From Bacteroidales bacterium (GTDB lineage Bacteria > Bacteroidota > Bacteroidia > Bacteroidales > VadinHA17): DNA of 34,533 bases. The first letter of the stretch is position 1, and every line of letters starts with the position of its first letter. A program made the translations under genes and the position numbers. The notes below the pieces were generated by a model, which saw only the letters and a program-made list of their open reading frames with translations, searched no databases and was not told the DNA's origin. The stretch spans positions 1 to 34,533 of the forward strand of contig JALONT010000039.1 of assembly GCA_025454795.1 (NCBI GenBank), read 5' to 3'. Positions 26,816 to 34,533 of this stretch are shown piece after piece.

Positions 26816-27850
26816 TCATGTAATTTCTCCGGCCATGGGTTTGTCGAGACATCTTATAACTTCTTCTCTTGATGAGCAGGAACCCAGCAAATGCATCAGT
26901 TTTGTAACTGATGCTTCAGATGTAATATCCCTCCCGCTTATCACCCCTAAAGCACGCATCTCTCTGCTGGTCTCGTACAGACCCATCTCAACACTGCCGC
27001 CATGGCACTGAGTTACATTATAAATAATACCGCCCTTCCGGATAAATGATTTGAGATCGTCAAGAAACCATTTATATGTTGGCGCATTGCCTGATCCAAA
27101 TGTCTCTATTATCAATCCTTTCAATCCCTTTGTACTGATGACAGCCCGGACCAGATTCCTGTTAATCCCGGGAAAAAGTTTCAGGATAGCCACATTGTTA
27201 TCAAAGGTTTTATGAACAATAAGCTTCTTATTTCTGGCAGGGTACCTGATATGGTTTATATTATATTTAATATGTAATCCGACTTCAGCCAGGGATGGAT
27301 AATTTGGTGAACTGAAAGCATCAAAATGTTCAGCGCTTAATTTTGTGGTCCGGTTTCCCTGTGTCAGTTCATTATCAAAGAAGATGCAGACCTCGGGTAC
27401 CAGAGCAGAACCTTTATCTTTTGCTGCAGCAATCTCAATGGCGGTGATTAGATTCTCCCTTCCATCGGTACGCAGAAGCCCTATCGGCAATTGAGAGCCT
27501 GTGAAGATCACCGGTTTCGAAAGATTTTCTAACATAAAGCTCAGGGCTGAAGCTGAGTATGCCATAGTATCTGTGCCATGCAGCACAACAAATCCGTCGA
27601 AATCGTCATAGTTTTTCTCTATTATCTCAGCCATGCTTACCCAGACATCAGGATCAATATTTGAAGAATCCTTGACAGGATCAAAGGAGAATGACTGAAG
27701 ATCGTACCCGAATTTACTAAGCTCAGGAACATGATCAGTAATATGTTTAAAATCGATCGGTATCAGGGACCCGGTTTTCAGGTCTTGCACCATCCCTATA
27801 GTACCACCTGTATATATTATAAGTATTGAAATATCGTTTTTTTTCTTCAT
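26816..27850 (-). CDS. ansA: Type I L-asparaginase
   Basis: Hydrolyses asparagine to aspartate and ammonia. The protein has 344 residues with no signal peptide, which fits the cytoplasmic type I enzymes. The N-terminal catalytic motif IIYTGGTIGM and the second motif VVLHGTDTMAYSASAL are intact, giving both catalytic threonines. FTGSQLPIG and TQCHGGSVEMGLY also match the family. It begins 4 bp after tatD, so the two are likely one transcript. With gdhA and aspS nearby it may feed nitrogen metabolism, but this neighbourhood link is inference. Confidence 0.94.
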   Translation of the reverse strand: MKKKNDISILIIYTGGTIGMVQDLKTGSLIPIDFKHITDHVPELSKFGYDLQSFSFDPVKDSSNIDPDVWVSMAEIIEKNYDDFDGFVVLHGTDTMAYSASALSFMLENLSKPVIFTGSQLPIGLLRTDGRENLITAIEIAAAKDKGSALVPEVCIFFDNELTQGNRTTKLSAEHFDAFSSPNYPSLAEVGLHIKYNINHIRYPARNKKLIVHKTFDNNVAILKLFPGINRNLVRAVISTKGLKGLIIETFGSGNAPTYKWFLDDLKSFIRKGGIIYNVTQCHGGSVEMGLYETSREMRALGVISGRDITSEASVTKLMHLLGSCSSREEVIRCLDKPMAGEIT

Positions 27851-27854
27851 TTTA

Positions 27855-28622
27855 TCAGATATTGAAAAGGTTACAGGAGTTTTTAAAAGTTATGGATGCG
27901 GTCTCTTCTTCATCCATAGTGAAGATCTCTGCCAGCTTTTTGTTTATGATACAAATATATGAACTCTCATTTCTTTTACCCCTGTGAGGCGCAGGAGTAA
28001 GATATGGAGAGTCCGTTTCGAGAATAATATTTTCTATGCCAGCTTCTCTGACTATAATATCGAGGGCTGAGTTTTTATAGGTCAATGGTCCTCCGATTCC
28101 CAGCCTGAATCCCATCTTTATTGCTCTTGCAGCATCACTGACGGTCCCTGAAAATGCATGAAGTACTCCGGTCAGTTTCTCCCCATTGAATTCATCAAGT
28201 ACGGAAAAGACTTCATGAATCGATTCTCGGGAATGGATAACCACAGGAAGATCTGATTCTAATGCAAAGGAGACCTGTCTCCTCATAGCTTCCATCTGTT
28301 CGTTGAGGTAAGTTTTGTCCCAGTAAAGATCTATACCGATTTCCCCGACAGCGATATACCTATTGACTGAGGTAAATTCCAGGAGCATGTCAATCTGTCT
28401 GACATAATCATCCTTTACTGAGGTAGGGTGAAGTCCGATCATTGGGAAGCAGATACCTTTATATCTGTCAGCAGCAGCAAGCATATGGCCGACCGAATTA
28501 TTATCAATATTTGGCATCAGGAGCTTTACAACACCGCTGCCTACGGCTCTTTCAATCATTTCATCCCTGTCGGAATCAAATTCGGGCAGATAAAGATGCG
28601 TATGTGTATCAATAAGCTTCAT
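27855..28622 (-). CDS. tatD: TatD family hydrolase (metal-dependent DNase)
   Basis: A 255-residue TIM-barrel nuclease of the amidohydrolase type. Metal ligands are visible in MKLIDTHTHLYLPEF (His7, His9), AVGEIGIDLYWD (Glu), LPVVIHSRES (His), GVLHAFSG (His) and ETDSPYLTP (Asp). The family removes 3' ends from DNA and RNA and has a link to repair and tRNA quality control. The start at 28622 is 19 bp after a TAnnTTTG element. The gene leads a two-gene transcript with the asparaginase. Confidence 0.94.
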   Translation of the reverse strand: MKLIDTHTHLYLPEFDSDRDEMIERAVGSGVVKLLMPNIDNNSVGHMLAAADRYKGICFPMIGLHPTSVKDDYVRQIDMLLEFTSVNRYIAVGEIGIDLYWDKTYLNEQMEAMRRQVSFALESDLPVVIHSRESIHEVFSVLDEFNGEKLTGVLHAFSGTVSDAARAIKMGFRLGIGGPLTYKNSALDIIVREAGIENIILETDSPYLTPAPHRGKRNESSYICIINKKLAEIFTMDEEETASITFKNSCNLFNI

Positions 28623-28647
28623 TAGACAATACCCTGTTCAATACTTG

Positions 28648-28655
28648 CAAAGGTA
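28648..28655 (-). promoter_or_regulatory. -7 element of tatD
   Basis: The minus strand reads TACCTTTG, an exact TAnnTTTG match followed by C. A start near 28641 would leave a leader of about 18 nt. No TTTG box is seen at the usual -33 distance. Confidence 0.6.
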
Positions 28656-28722
28656 GTCATAAAAACAAACAGGTTTTGGGTTGTTATTATTGAAATCAGG
28701 TTGAAATTAATGATTGATTTTA

Positions 28723-29832
28723 TCAGGTTGTTCGGTAAATATTCCCCGGATAAAACTTTATAAGGCCCTTGAATTCCATCTGCAGAAGGAGCGGAGAAAG
28801 TTTGTAAACAGGCAGGTCGAGGGACCTGCAGATTGCATCAATAGTCAGTTCACTCTCCTTTGAAAGGAGGTCAAATATCTGTTTTTCCGAATCGTTCATC
28901 TCTGAAAATAGTGTTTTCTGAACAGGAGGCTTTAATTTTTCAGATTTCCAGTTAAGGAAATATTCAATATCTTCAGAACTTTCTGCCAGGGCTGCCTTAT
29001 TGCTTTTGATGAGGCTGTTGCAGCCGGCAGACCATTGATCCTCAGGCCGTCCCGGGACTGCAAATACATCCCGGTTATATGATGCTGCAATATCGGCGGT
29101 GATGAGAGCTCCTCCCCTGATGCCCGATTCAACCACAAGGGTGGCATCAGATAATCCTGCAATGATTCGGTTTCTCTTGATGAAATTGTTCCTTTCGGGA
29201 AGTGCATCTGACAGAAAATCAGTAAGCAAGCCTCCGTTTTTAAGCATTGCTTCGGCGGTTGCTCTGTGGATCGACGGATAAATGGTCTTTAGTCCATTGG
29301 CAAGAACACCGATGGTTGTCAGGTTATTTGACAGGGCAGCTTTGTGAGAGGCAATGTCAATCCCATAGGCAAGTCCGCTTACAATTATAAGATCAGGATA
29401 GCGAACCGCAAGACTCCCGATGATCTTTTCGCAGGTCTCTTTTCCCCTGACCGTGGCACTCCTGGTGCCAACAACACTTAGCATCTTTAAGGCATCCAGA
29501 TTACAGTTACCTTTGAAAAAGAAGACTACAGGTGAATCATCACATTGTCGCAGTCTGAAGGGATAATCATTGTCGAGGTAGAAGTATGTACGGATTTTGT
29601 GTTTTGTAACGAACTCAGCCTCTTTCTCAGCAATTTCAAGATATGACCTGTCGCTTATGTATTTTGCCAGTCCGGGACCGATCCCGGGAATTTTTGTAAG
29701 GGTACGGTATGATTCACGAAAAACAGCTTCCACGCTTCCAAAGTGAGATACCAGCTTACGGGCATTAATATCGCCAATACGCGGAATAAGACCTAAAGCA
29801 ATTTTATGCTTCAGTGAAACCTCTCCAGGCAT
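28723..29832 (-). CDS. dprA: DNA-processing protein DprA
   Basis: DprA binds incoming single-stranded DNA during natural transformation and loads RecA. The protein has 369 residues. A helix-hairpin-helix-like segment lies near 40-55 (TKIPGIGPGLAKYI). The Rossmann domain has VVGTRSATVRG, VSGLAYGIDIASHKAAL, GVLANGLKTIYPSIH, RNRIIAGLSDATLVVESG and FAVPGRPEDQWSAGCNSLI. A winged-helix domain forms the C-terminal 65 residues (IFDLLSKESELTIDAICRSL). The gene is common in Bacteroidota whether or not they are known to be competent. It stands alone. Confidence 0.95.
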   Translation of the reverse strand: MPGEVSLKHKIALGLIPRIGDINARKLVSHFGSVEAVFRESYRTLTKIPGIGPGLAKYISDRSYLEIAEKEAEFVTKHKIRTYFYLDNDYPFRLRQCDDSPVVFFFKGNCNLDALKMLSVVGTRSATVRGKETCEKIIGSLAVRYPDLIIVSGLAYGIDIASHKAALSNNLTTIGVLANGLKTIYPSIHRATAEAMLKNGGLLTDFLSDALPERNNFIKRNRIIAGLSDATLVVESGIRGGALITADIAASYNRDVFAVPGRPEDQWSAGCNSLIKSNKAALAESSEDIEYFLNWKSEKLKPPVQKTLFSEMNDSEKQIFDLLSKESELTIDAICRSLDLPVYKLSPLLLQMEFKGLIKFYPGNIYRTT

Positions 29833-29864
29833 AGCACAAAGAATTGAGACATGTAAATATACAA

Positions 29865-29898
29865 AAAACCCCCCAACCCCCCTAAAGGGGGGCTATTT
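29865..29898 (-). terminator. C-run/G-run hairpin after gdhA
   Basis: Six C (29877-29882) and six G (29887-29892) form a stem around TAAA. A-rich sequence on the left and ATTTTT on the right give U-tracts in both directions. It lies between gdhA and dprA. It also fits a short repeat that is widespread in Bacteroidota genomes. Confidence 0.6.
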
Positions 29899-29937
29899 TT
29901 CATATCTTAATGTAAATCAGCTAAATAGAGCTGAATT

Positions 29938-29977
29938 ATCTCCCCTTCAGGGGAGATGTCGCAAAGCGACAGAGGGG
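29938..29977. repeat. Paired hairpin repeat unit
   Basis: Two hairpins stand side by side: ATCTCCCC/GGGGAGAT (29938-29945 with 29950-29957) and TGTCGC/GCGACA (29957-29962 with 29966-29971), followed by GAGGGGT. This combination is typical of short dispersed repeats in Bacteroidota. Confidence 0.65.
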
Positions 29978-30020
29978 TATTTGAAATGATTACTGCAATA
30001 TGATAATGATTGAGGGGGTG

Positions 30021-31358
30021 TCAAATTACCCCCATATCAATCATTGAATTTGCAACTTTGAGAAAGCCGGCAATATTTGCACCCTTCACGTAATCAACAT
30101 AACCATCCTGCTGCTTTCCATGCTTAACACACTGGCCATGAATATTACGCATGATCTCATGAAGACGTTCGTCTACCTCCTGTCTGTTCCATCTTAGTTT
30201 CATAGCGTTCTGGGTCATTTCCAGTCCTGATGTTGCTACGCCTCCAGCATTGACAGCTTTCCCGGGAGCGAATAATATTTTATTCCTGTTAAATAGTTCC
30301 ACAGCTTCAGGAGTGCATCCCATATTTGAAATTTCAGCAACCAGTATTACACCATTATTGATAAGAGTTTTAGCGTCTTCCCCGGTAAGCTCGTTTTGGG
30401 TTGCACAGGGTAATGCTATATCGACCTTGACTTCCCATGGCCGTTTTCCCTCATGGAACTCAACACCTTCAAATGCATAGGAATAAGGTTTAACAATATC
30501 TTCGTTTGAGGCACGAAGATCCAGCATATAATCGATCTTCTTACCTGAAATGCCATCTGAATCATACACATATCCGTCGGGACCGGAAATAGTAACAACT
30601 TTAGCACCAAGTTCTGTAGCTTTAAGCGCAGCTCCCCATGCCACATTACCAAATCCTGATATTGATATGGTTTTCCCCTTAAGTGACTGGTTTTTTGTTG
30701 CCAGCATCTCCTGTGCAAAATAAATACCGCCGAAACCGGTTGCTTCCGGACGAACCAGTGAACCGCCCCAGTTGCTCCCCTTGCCTGTGAGAACCCCTGA
30801 ATGATCGCCCTTTAGTTTTTTATACATGCCATAAAGGAATCCGATCTCACGGCCGCCGACACCGATGTCGCCGGCTGGCACATCAGTCTCCGGACCGATA
30901 TGTTTCCATATTTCCAGCATAAATGCCTGGCAGAACCGCATCACTTCAGCATTTGATTTTCCTTTTGGATCGAAGTCGGATCCTCCTTTCCCTCCACCCA
31001 TCGGAAGAGTGGTAAGTGCATTCTTGAAGATCTGCTCGAAGCCGAGGAATTTCAGAATTGAGAGGTTTACGCTGGGATGGAAACGGAGTCCTCCCTTGTA
31101 AGGTCCTATGGCATTATTAAACTGAACACGGTAAGCAAGGTTCACCTTAACATTTCCTTCATCGTCAACCCATGGAACCTTGAACATAAATATGCGATCA
31201 GGTTCAATGAGACGTTCGATGATGTTGGCTGTTTCAAATTGGGGATTTTCGTTATATACCTCTTCAATTGATTCGAGAACCTCACTCACAGCTTGCAAAT
31301 ACTCAACCTCGCCGGGATGTTTCTTCTCGAGGTTGTTCATAATCTTATCTACGTTCAT
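30021..31358 (-). CDS. gdhA: Glutamate dehydrogenase
   Basis: Interconverts 2-oxoglutarate plus ammonia and glutamate, a main entry of ammonia into carbon metabolism. The 445-residue length is that of the hexameric small type, probably NADP-linked. Family motifs include the substrate-binding GPYKGGLRFHPSVN, the catalytic LPMGGGKGGSDFDP with its Lys, and DVPAGDIGVGGREIGFLYG. A Rossmann dinucleotide site (ISISGFGNVAWGAA) starts near 240. The ATG at 31358 has a CACCTTTG sequence about 45 bp upstream, one base from the -7 consensus. Coenzyme choice cannot be settled by eye. Confidence 0.97.
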   Translation of the reverse strand: MNVDKIMNNLEKKHPGEVEYLQAVSEVLESIEEVYNENPQFETANIIERLIEPDRIFMFKVPWVDDEGNVKVNLAYRVQFNNAIGPYKGGLRFHPSVNLSILKFLGFEQIFKNALTTLPMGGGKGGSDFDPKGKSNAEVMRFCQAFMLEIWKHIGPETDVPAGDIGVGGREIGFLYGMYKKLKGDHSGVLTGKGSNWGGSLVRPEATGFGGIYFAQEMLATKNQSLKGKTISISGFGNVAWGAALKATELGAKVVTISGPDGYVYDSDGISGKKIDYMLDLRASNEDIVKPYSYAFEGVEFHEGKRPWEVKVDIALPCATQNELTGEDAKTLINNGVILVAEISNMGCTPEAVELFNRNKILFAPGKAVNAGGVATSGLEMTQNAMKLRWNRQEVDERLHEIMRNIHGQCVKHGKQQDGYVDYVKGANIAGFLKVANSMIDMGVI

Positions 31359-31460
31359 GACATTAAATATTTTAAGTTAGAATTTCAGATTTTCAATTCA
31401 AAGGTGATCGCTATTTTATTCATTAAAAATGATTTAACTCATATTAATATCATACCCTGA

Positions 31461-31943
31461 TTATACTTTTGGTGTGTACAGGTCTAATGAGCTGAGGAGT
31501 CTGTATCTCTGTTCGCGGGAGAGGGCGCTGATATAAACCGGAGGATATTTTGCAACAGATTGACCCAGTTTCTGGAAAAGAATTATGCTTTTTGACAGGC
31601 CGAAAAGTTTTGATTCTGTTTTATAACCAGCGAAGAGATTCTTGTCAATCTTAACCGAATTTTTCTTTCCCCCCACGATTCCGGCAGTAAAATATCTGAA
31701 GACAATGGTTTCTCCCTCGTCAGAGAACCAGACATACTGGTAGTTATATAACATCGGCGAAAAAGCAAAATATATGAATATCGCGACAAGTATCAGCGTC
31801 CATGCTGAATCACTCATGCCGAGGAGGGGGAATGTTATCAGTTTTGCAATATAGGAGAGGGCCAGGTATGTAAACAGCAGTACAATTACCACGAACATCC
31901 TGATCCTGAGGCTGTAGATTTTTTTACTGTTATCAAATGTCAT
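31461..31943 (-). CDS. Two-helix membrane protein with PH-like C-terminal domain
   Basis: 160 residues from the ATG at 31943. The frame is open farther upstream into tadA, but those residues look like read-through of non-coding sequence. Two hydrophobic segments occur near 14-33 and 44-65. The C-terminal part is strand-rich (VWFSDEGETIVFRYFTAGIV), ending in a helix with SREQRYRLLSSLDLY. The layout mirrors the protein at 15122-15622, though the sequences differ. tadA lies 77 bp upstream on the same strand. Function unknown. Confidence 0.7.
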   Translation of the reverse strand: MTFDNSKKIYSLRIRMFVVIVLLFTYLALSYIAKLITFPLLGMSDSAWTLILVAIFIYFAFSPMLYNYQYVWFSDEGETIVFRYFTAGIVGGKKNSVKIDKNLFAGYKTESKLFGLSKSIILFQKLGQSVAKYPPVYISALSREQRYRLLSSLDLYTPKV

Positions 31944-32020
31944 GGAAGTAAATTTCAGTAAACTTAAGGTCTTTTTTTTGAAAAACCTTGGAAGGAAGGA
32001 CGAATTATGACAAGGGATTT

Positions 32021-32461
32021 CTATCTTTTTGTTTTGAAGAATCTCACCAGGATATCCCTGCAATTCTTCTCAAGGACTCCTGACACGACCTGTGTTTTCG
32101 GATGAAGAAGCTGCCCTGTGATTTTTGTAAAGCCTTTCTGTTCATCGGCAGCGCCATAGACAAGTCCCGATACCTGGCTCCAACCCAAAGCTCCCGCACA
32201 CATCGCACATGGTTCAAGCGTGACATATATTGTACAGTCAGTCAGGTACTTCCCCCCGAGCCAGCTGGTTGCAGCCGTTATTGCCTGCATCTCGGCATGA
32301 GCTGTAGTATCCTTCAGAGTCTCAGTAAGATTATGAGCCCTTGCAATAATGATATCATTGCAGACAACTACTGCACCAACCGGAACCTCTTGCTTGTCAG
32401 ATGCTTTATGCGCTTCCGCCAAAGCAGCTTTCATGAATTTTTCATTCTTATTTTCAGCCAT
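32021..32461 (-). CDS. tadA: tRNA-adenosine deaminase TadA-like
   Basis: A 146-residue zinc deaminase. TadA turns A34 of tRNA-Arg(ACG) into inosine so that one tRNA reads several CGN codons. Zinc and catalytic residues are all present: HAEM with His55 and Glu57, and EPCAMC with Cys85 and Cys88. VPVGAVVV and the substrate-loop NLTETLKDTTAHAE fit. The C-terminal GVLEKNCRDILVRFF helix is typical. Guanine deaminases of the same fold are an alternative, but the motifs favour TadA. Note that the window also encodes tRNA-Arg(CCG), which reads the CGG codon TadA does not cover. Confidence 0.88.
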   Translation of the reverse strand: MAENKNEKFMKAALAEAHKASDKQEVPVGAVVVCNDIIIARAHNLTETLKDTTAHAEMQAITAATSWLGGKYLTDCTIYVTLEPCAMCAGALGWSQVSGLVYGAADEQKGFTKITGQLLHPKTQVVSGVLEKNCRDILVRFFKTKR

Positions 32462-32509
32462 AAGTTTGAATCTAATTTCTTAAAGTTAATTAGTTTTTTC
32501 TATTATTTA

Positions 32510-32608
32510 ACCACGAAGTAACACAGGGTTACACGGAGTAAAACACGGAATAATTTACAGAGGAAAAAAACAGTGTTACTCTGTGATAACTCCGCGTAAC
32601 TCCGTGGT
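32510..32608. repeat. Imperfect inverted-repeat element
   Basis: Left arm 32510-32546 and right arm 32572-32608, about 37 bp each, are roughly three-quarters complementary, with outer ends ACCACG and CGTGGT. Words such as AACTCCG and CACGGAG repeat within it. It sits in the gap between tadA and aspS, about 65 bp upstream of aspS, and resembles short dispersed repeats of Bacteroidota. Confidence 0.65.
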
Positions 32609-32644
32609 AAAAATTATTTGATACACCCTATACCCAAATTTTCT

Positions 32645-32652
32645 TATTTTTG
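32645..32652 (+). promoter_or_regulatory. -7 element of aspS
   Basis: TATTTTTG is an exact TAnnTTTG match, 20 bp before the aspS start, giving a leader of about 14 nt. A TTTG lies at 32617-32620, but 24 bp away rather than the usual 19-20. Confidence 0.6.
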
Positions 32653-32672
32653 CTGAAATTAAAAGAGATAAG

Positions 32673-34424
32673 ATGTACAGGACAAATACTTGCGGCGAGC
32701 TCACAATCAGAAATGCCGGAACGAATGTAACTTTATGCGGATGGGTTCAGAAATCAAGGGATCTTGGGGGCATGACCTTTGTCGACCTCCGCGACCGATA
32801 CGGCATTACCCAGCTGGTCTTCAATATGGAGAAAGATGCTGATCTCTGTGGGCAGGCGAGAAGACTGGGCCGTGAATTCGTTGTCATGGCAGAAGGGAAA
32901 GTACGTGAGAGAAGCAATAAAAATCCCAAAATGCCGACAGGCGAAATTGAGATTGAAGTAACACAGCTCACAATTCTTAACCGCAGTGAGCTGCCCCCCT
33001 TCACAGTAGAGGAAGAGACCGATGGCGGTGAGGAGCTGAGGATGAAATACCGCTATCTTGATCTTCGCAGGACTTCTGTAAAAAACAATATCATTCTGCG
33101 CCACAAAGTTGCACAGGAGGTTCGTAAATATATGGATTCCATAGGTTTTATTGAGGTGGAAACCCCGGTGCTGATCAAATCAACACCCGAGGGAGCACGC
33201 GACTTTGTTGTCCCGAGTCGAATGCAACCCGGAACCTTTTATGCTTTGCCACAGTCGCCGCAGACTCTGAAGCAACTCCTGATGGTCGCCGGTTTTGACA
33301 GGTATTTCCAGATTGTCAAATGCTTCCGTGATGAGGATCTCAGGGCAGACAGGCAGCCGGAATTCACGCAGATCGACTGTGAGATGTCATTTGTTGAAAG
33401 GAACGACATCCTTGATACGTTCGAAGGTCTTGCAAAATATCTTTTCAGAGAGGTTAAAGGGATAGAATTTAAAGAACCATTTAAGAGAATTTCTTACCAT
33501 GAAGCGATGGAATTATACGGTTCCGATAAACCCGACCTTCGTTTCAATATGAGATTCACGGACCTCACCAGCCTGGTCAAAGGGTTTAATTTCCCGGTTT
33601 TTGATACTTCAGAATATATCGGAGCAATCTGTGCCGAAGGATGTTCGGGATATACAAGAAAGCAGCTCGATGAACTTACTGAATTTGTTAAGCGTCCTCA
33701 GATCGGGGCGAAAGGTATGATATATGTTAAATATGGTTCAGACGGAATAAAATCATTTGCAGATAAATTTTTTTCACAGGAAGAGCTTGGAAGATGGGCA
33801 GCAGCCGTTAATGCAAAGCAGGGCGACCTGATCCTGATTCTGGCCGGCGGGAAAAAGGAAACACTTACAGCCCTCTCCGAGCTGAGGCTTGAGATGGGCA
33901 CCAGGCTGGAACTGAGAAAAAAAGACATATTTGTTCCGCTGTGGGTAGTGGACTTCCCTCTGCTTGAATGGGATAAGGAGGAAAAAAGATTTTTCGCGAT
34001 GCATCATCCTTTTACTTCACCTAAACCTGAAGATATCCTATTGATGGAAAGTGATCCGGGTAAAGTACGTGCGAATGCTTATGACCTGGTGATAAATGGT
34101 GTTGAGATTGGAGGCGGTTCGATAAGGATTCATGATGCAACCGTTCAGAAGCTTATGTTTAAAGTGCTTGGATTCACTGAAGAGGCGGCAAACAACCAGT
34201 TTGGGTTTTTACTTAATGCTTTTAAATACGGAGCACCTCCGCACGGAGGTATTGCTTTTGGTTTCGACAGGTGGGTGGCTATGTTCGGCGGGCAGGATTC
34301 CATACGTGATTTTATTGCATTCCCGAAAAATAATTCAGGCAGGGACGTAATGCTCGATACTCCCTCTCCGATATCGGGCAAGCAGCTTGATGAGCTGAGT
34401 CTTATTATAAAAACAGAAAATTAG
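32673..34424 (+). CDS. aspS: Aspartyl-tRNA synthetase
   Basis: AspRS charges tRNA-Asp with aspartate. The protein has 583 residues, the normal bacterial length. An N-terminal OB-fold for anticodon binding is seen at about 1-105 ([20 protein letters not shown]). Class II motif 1 includes [10 protein letters not shown], motif 2 is [18 protein letters not shown] and motif 3 is [12 protein letters not shown] near the end. The bacterial GAD insertion domain lies between about 290 and 410. A -7 element is 20 bp upstream of the ATG. Whether it also charges tRNA-Asn cannot be told here. Confidence 0.97.
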   Translation: MYRTNTCGELTIRNAGTNVTLCGWVQKSRDLGGMTFVDLRDRYGITQLVFNMEKDADLCGQARRLGREFVVMAEGKVRERSNKNPKMPTGEIEIEVTQLTILNRSELPPFTVEEETDGGEELRMKYRYLDLRRTSVKNNIILRHKVAQEVRKYMDSIGFIEVETPVLIKSTPEGARDFVVPSRMQPGTFYALPQSPQTLKQLLMVAGFDRYFQIVKCFRDEDLRADRQPEFTQIDCEMSFVERNDILDTFEGLAKYLFREVKGIEFKEPFKRISYHEAMELYGSDKPDLRFNMRFTDLTSLVKGFNFPVFDTSEYIGAICAEGCSGYTRKQLDELTEFVKRPQIGAKGMIYVKYGSDGIKSFADKFFSQEELGRWAAAVNAKQGDLILILAGGKKETLTALSELRLEMGTRLELRKKDIFVPLWVVDFPLLEWDKEEKRFFAMHHPFTSPKPEDILLMESDPGKVRANAYDLVINGVEIGGGSIRIHDATVQKLMFKVLGFTEEAANNQFGFLLNAFKYGAPPHGGIAFGFDRWVAMFGGQDSIRDFIAFPKNNSGRDVMLDTPSPISGKQLDELSLIIKTEN

Positions 34425-34533
34425 AAATTATAACTATTTAGGGTTTGCTGATAAAATCAGCTTAATAAATATTCAACTCTTAATTTGTTATGACAGACAA
34501 GCTTTCTTGGCATTAATAGGAGCATGATTTGTT

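Noticed and set aside
31944-32063. N-terminal extension of the membrane protein into tadA
   Set aside because: Low-complexity basic residues, overlaps a real gene; the ATG at 31943 gives the expected membrane-protein start.
34447-34461. Hairpin GCTGA/TCAGC after aspS as terminator
   Set aside because: Only 5 bp and no T-run follows, so the aspS end is left without a called terminator.
34490-34533. Possible start of a next gene at the right edge
   Set aside because: The ATG near 34490 gives eight codons, and the one at 34524 is cut off after three codons; nothing can be supported.

Overview
The window reads as a chromosome segment of an uncultured Bacteroidota bacterium, probably of Bacteroidales/Marinilabiliales type. 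Pointers are a GSCFA-domain protein, an IPExxVDY-like protein beside rnc, type IX secretion (T9SS) C-terminal signals, an RprX/RprY-like two-component pair, gene starts without clear Shine-Dalgarno sites, and recurrent TAnnTTTG promoter -7 elements. This placement is inference; there is no rRNA or phylogenetic marker search behind it.

Layout: 1-3127 holds an ECF sigma factor (minus), then a lipase-like hydrolase and a GSCFA protein (plus), then a decayed gene remnant. 3128-5395 (minus) holds a MerR-type regulator whose cobalamin domain has lost its ligands, a tiny secreted protein that is almost only a T9SS tail, and kdsB. 5469-10609 (plus) is an envelope and chaperone block: sigma-54 activator, lptE, a helical-repeat-like protein and secG in one tight operon, then groES-groEL. 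lepA follows, convergent with the rprY-rprX-like pair (12515-14754, minus). 14755-15121 has no protein gene but holds promoter-like elements and a terminator that could frame a small RNA. 15122-18365 (minus) is acpP-fabF-rnc-IPExxVDY plus a membrane protein. purN (plus) meets an M23 peptidase lipoprotein and leuS (minus) tail to tail. 23039-26815 is the least ordinary stretch: heptad repeats, tRNA-Arg, three little-known minus-strand genes, a 1.4-kb graveyard of glycosidase, sulfatase and T9SS-tail fragments, nested inverted repeats and tRNA-Ser. 26816-32461 (minus) carries asparaginase, tatD, dprA, gdhA, a membrane protein and tadA. aspS (plus) closes the window.

Most genes are housekeeping: translation (lepA, leuS, aspS, tadA, two tRNAs), protein folding and export (groES/EL, secG), envelope building (kdsB, lptE, M23 peptidase, acpP-fabF), nitrogen and purine metabolism (gdhA, asparaginase, purN) and DNA handling (dprA, tatD, rnc). 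I found no CRISPR array, complete transposon, prophage or defence operon. The points most worth checking are the possible sigma-54-type small RNA at about 14960-15070, the direct repeats upstream of the rprX-like gene, the fused and broken polysaccharide-degradation genes at 25086-26491, and several short inverted repeats that look like dispersed genomic elements.
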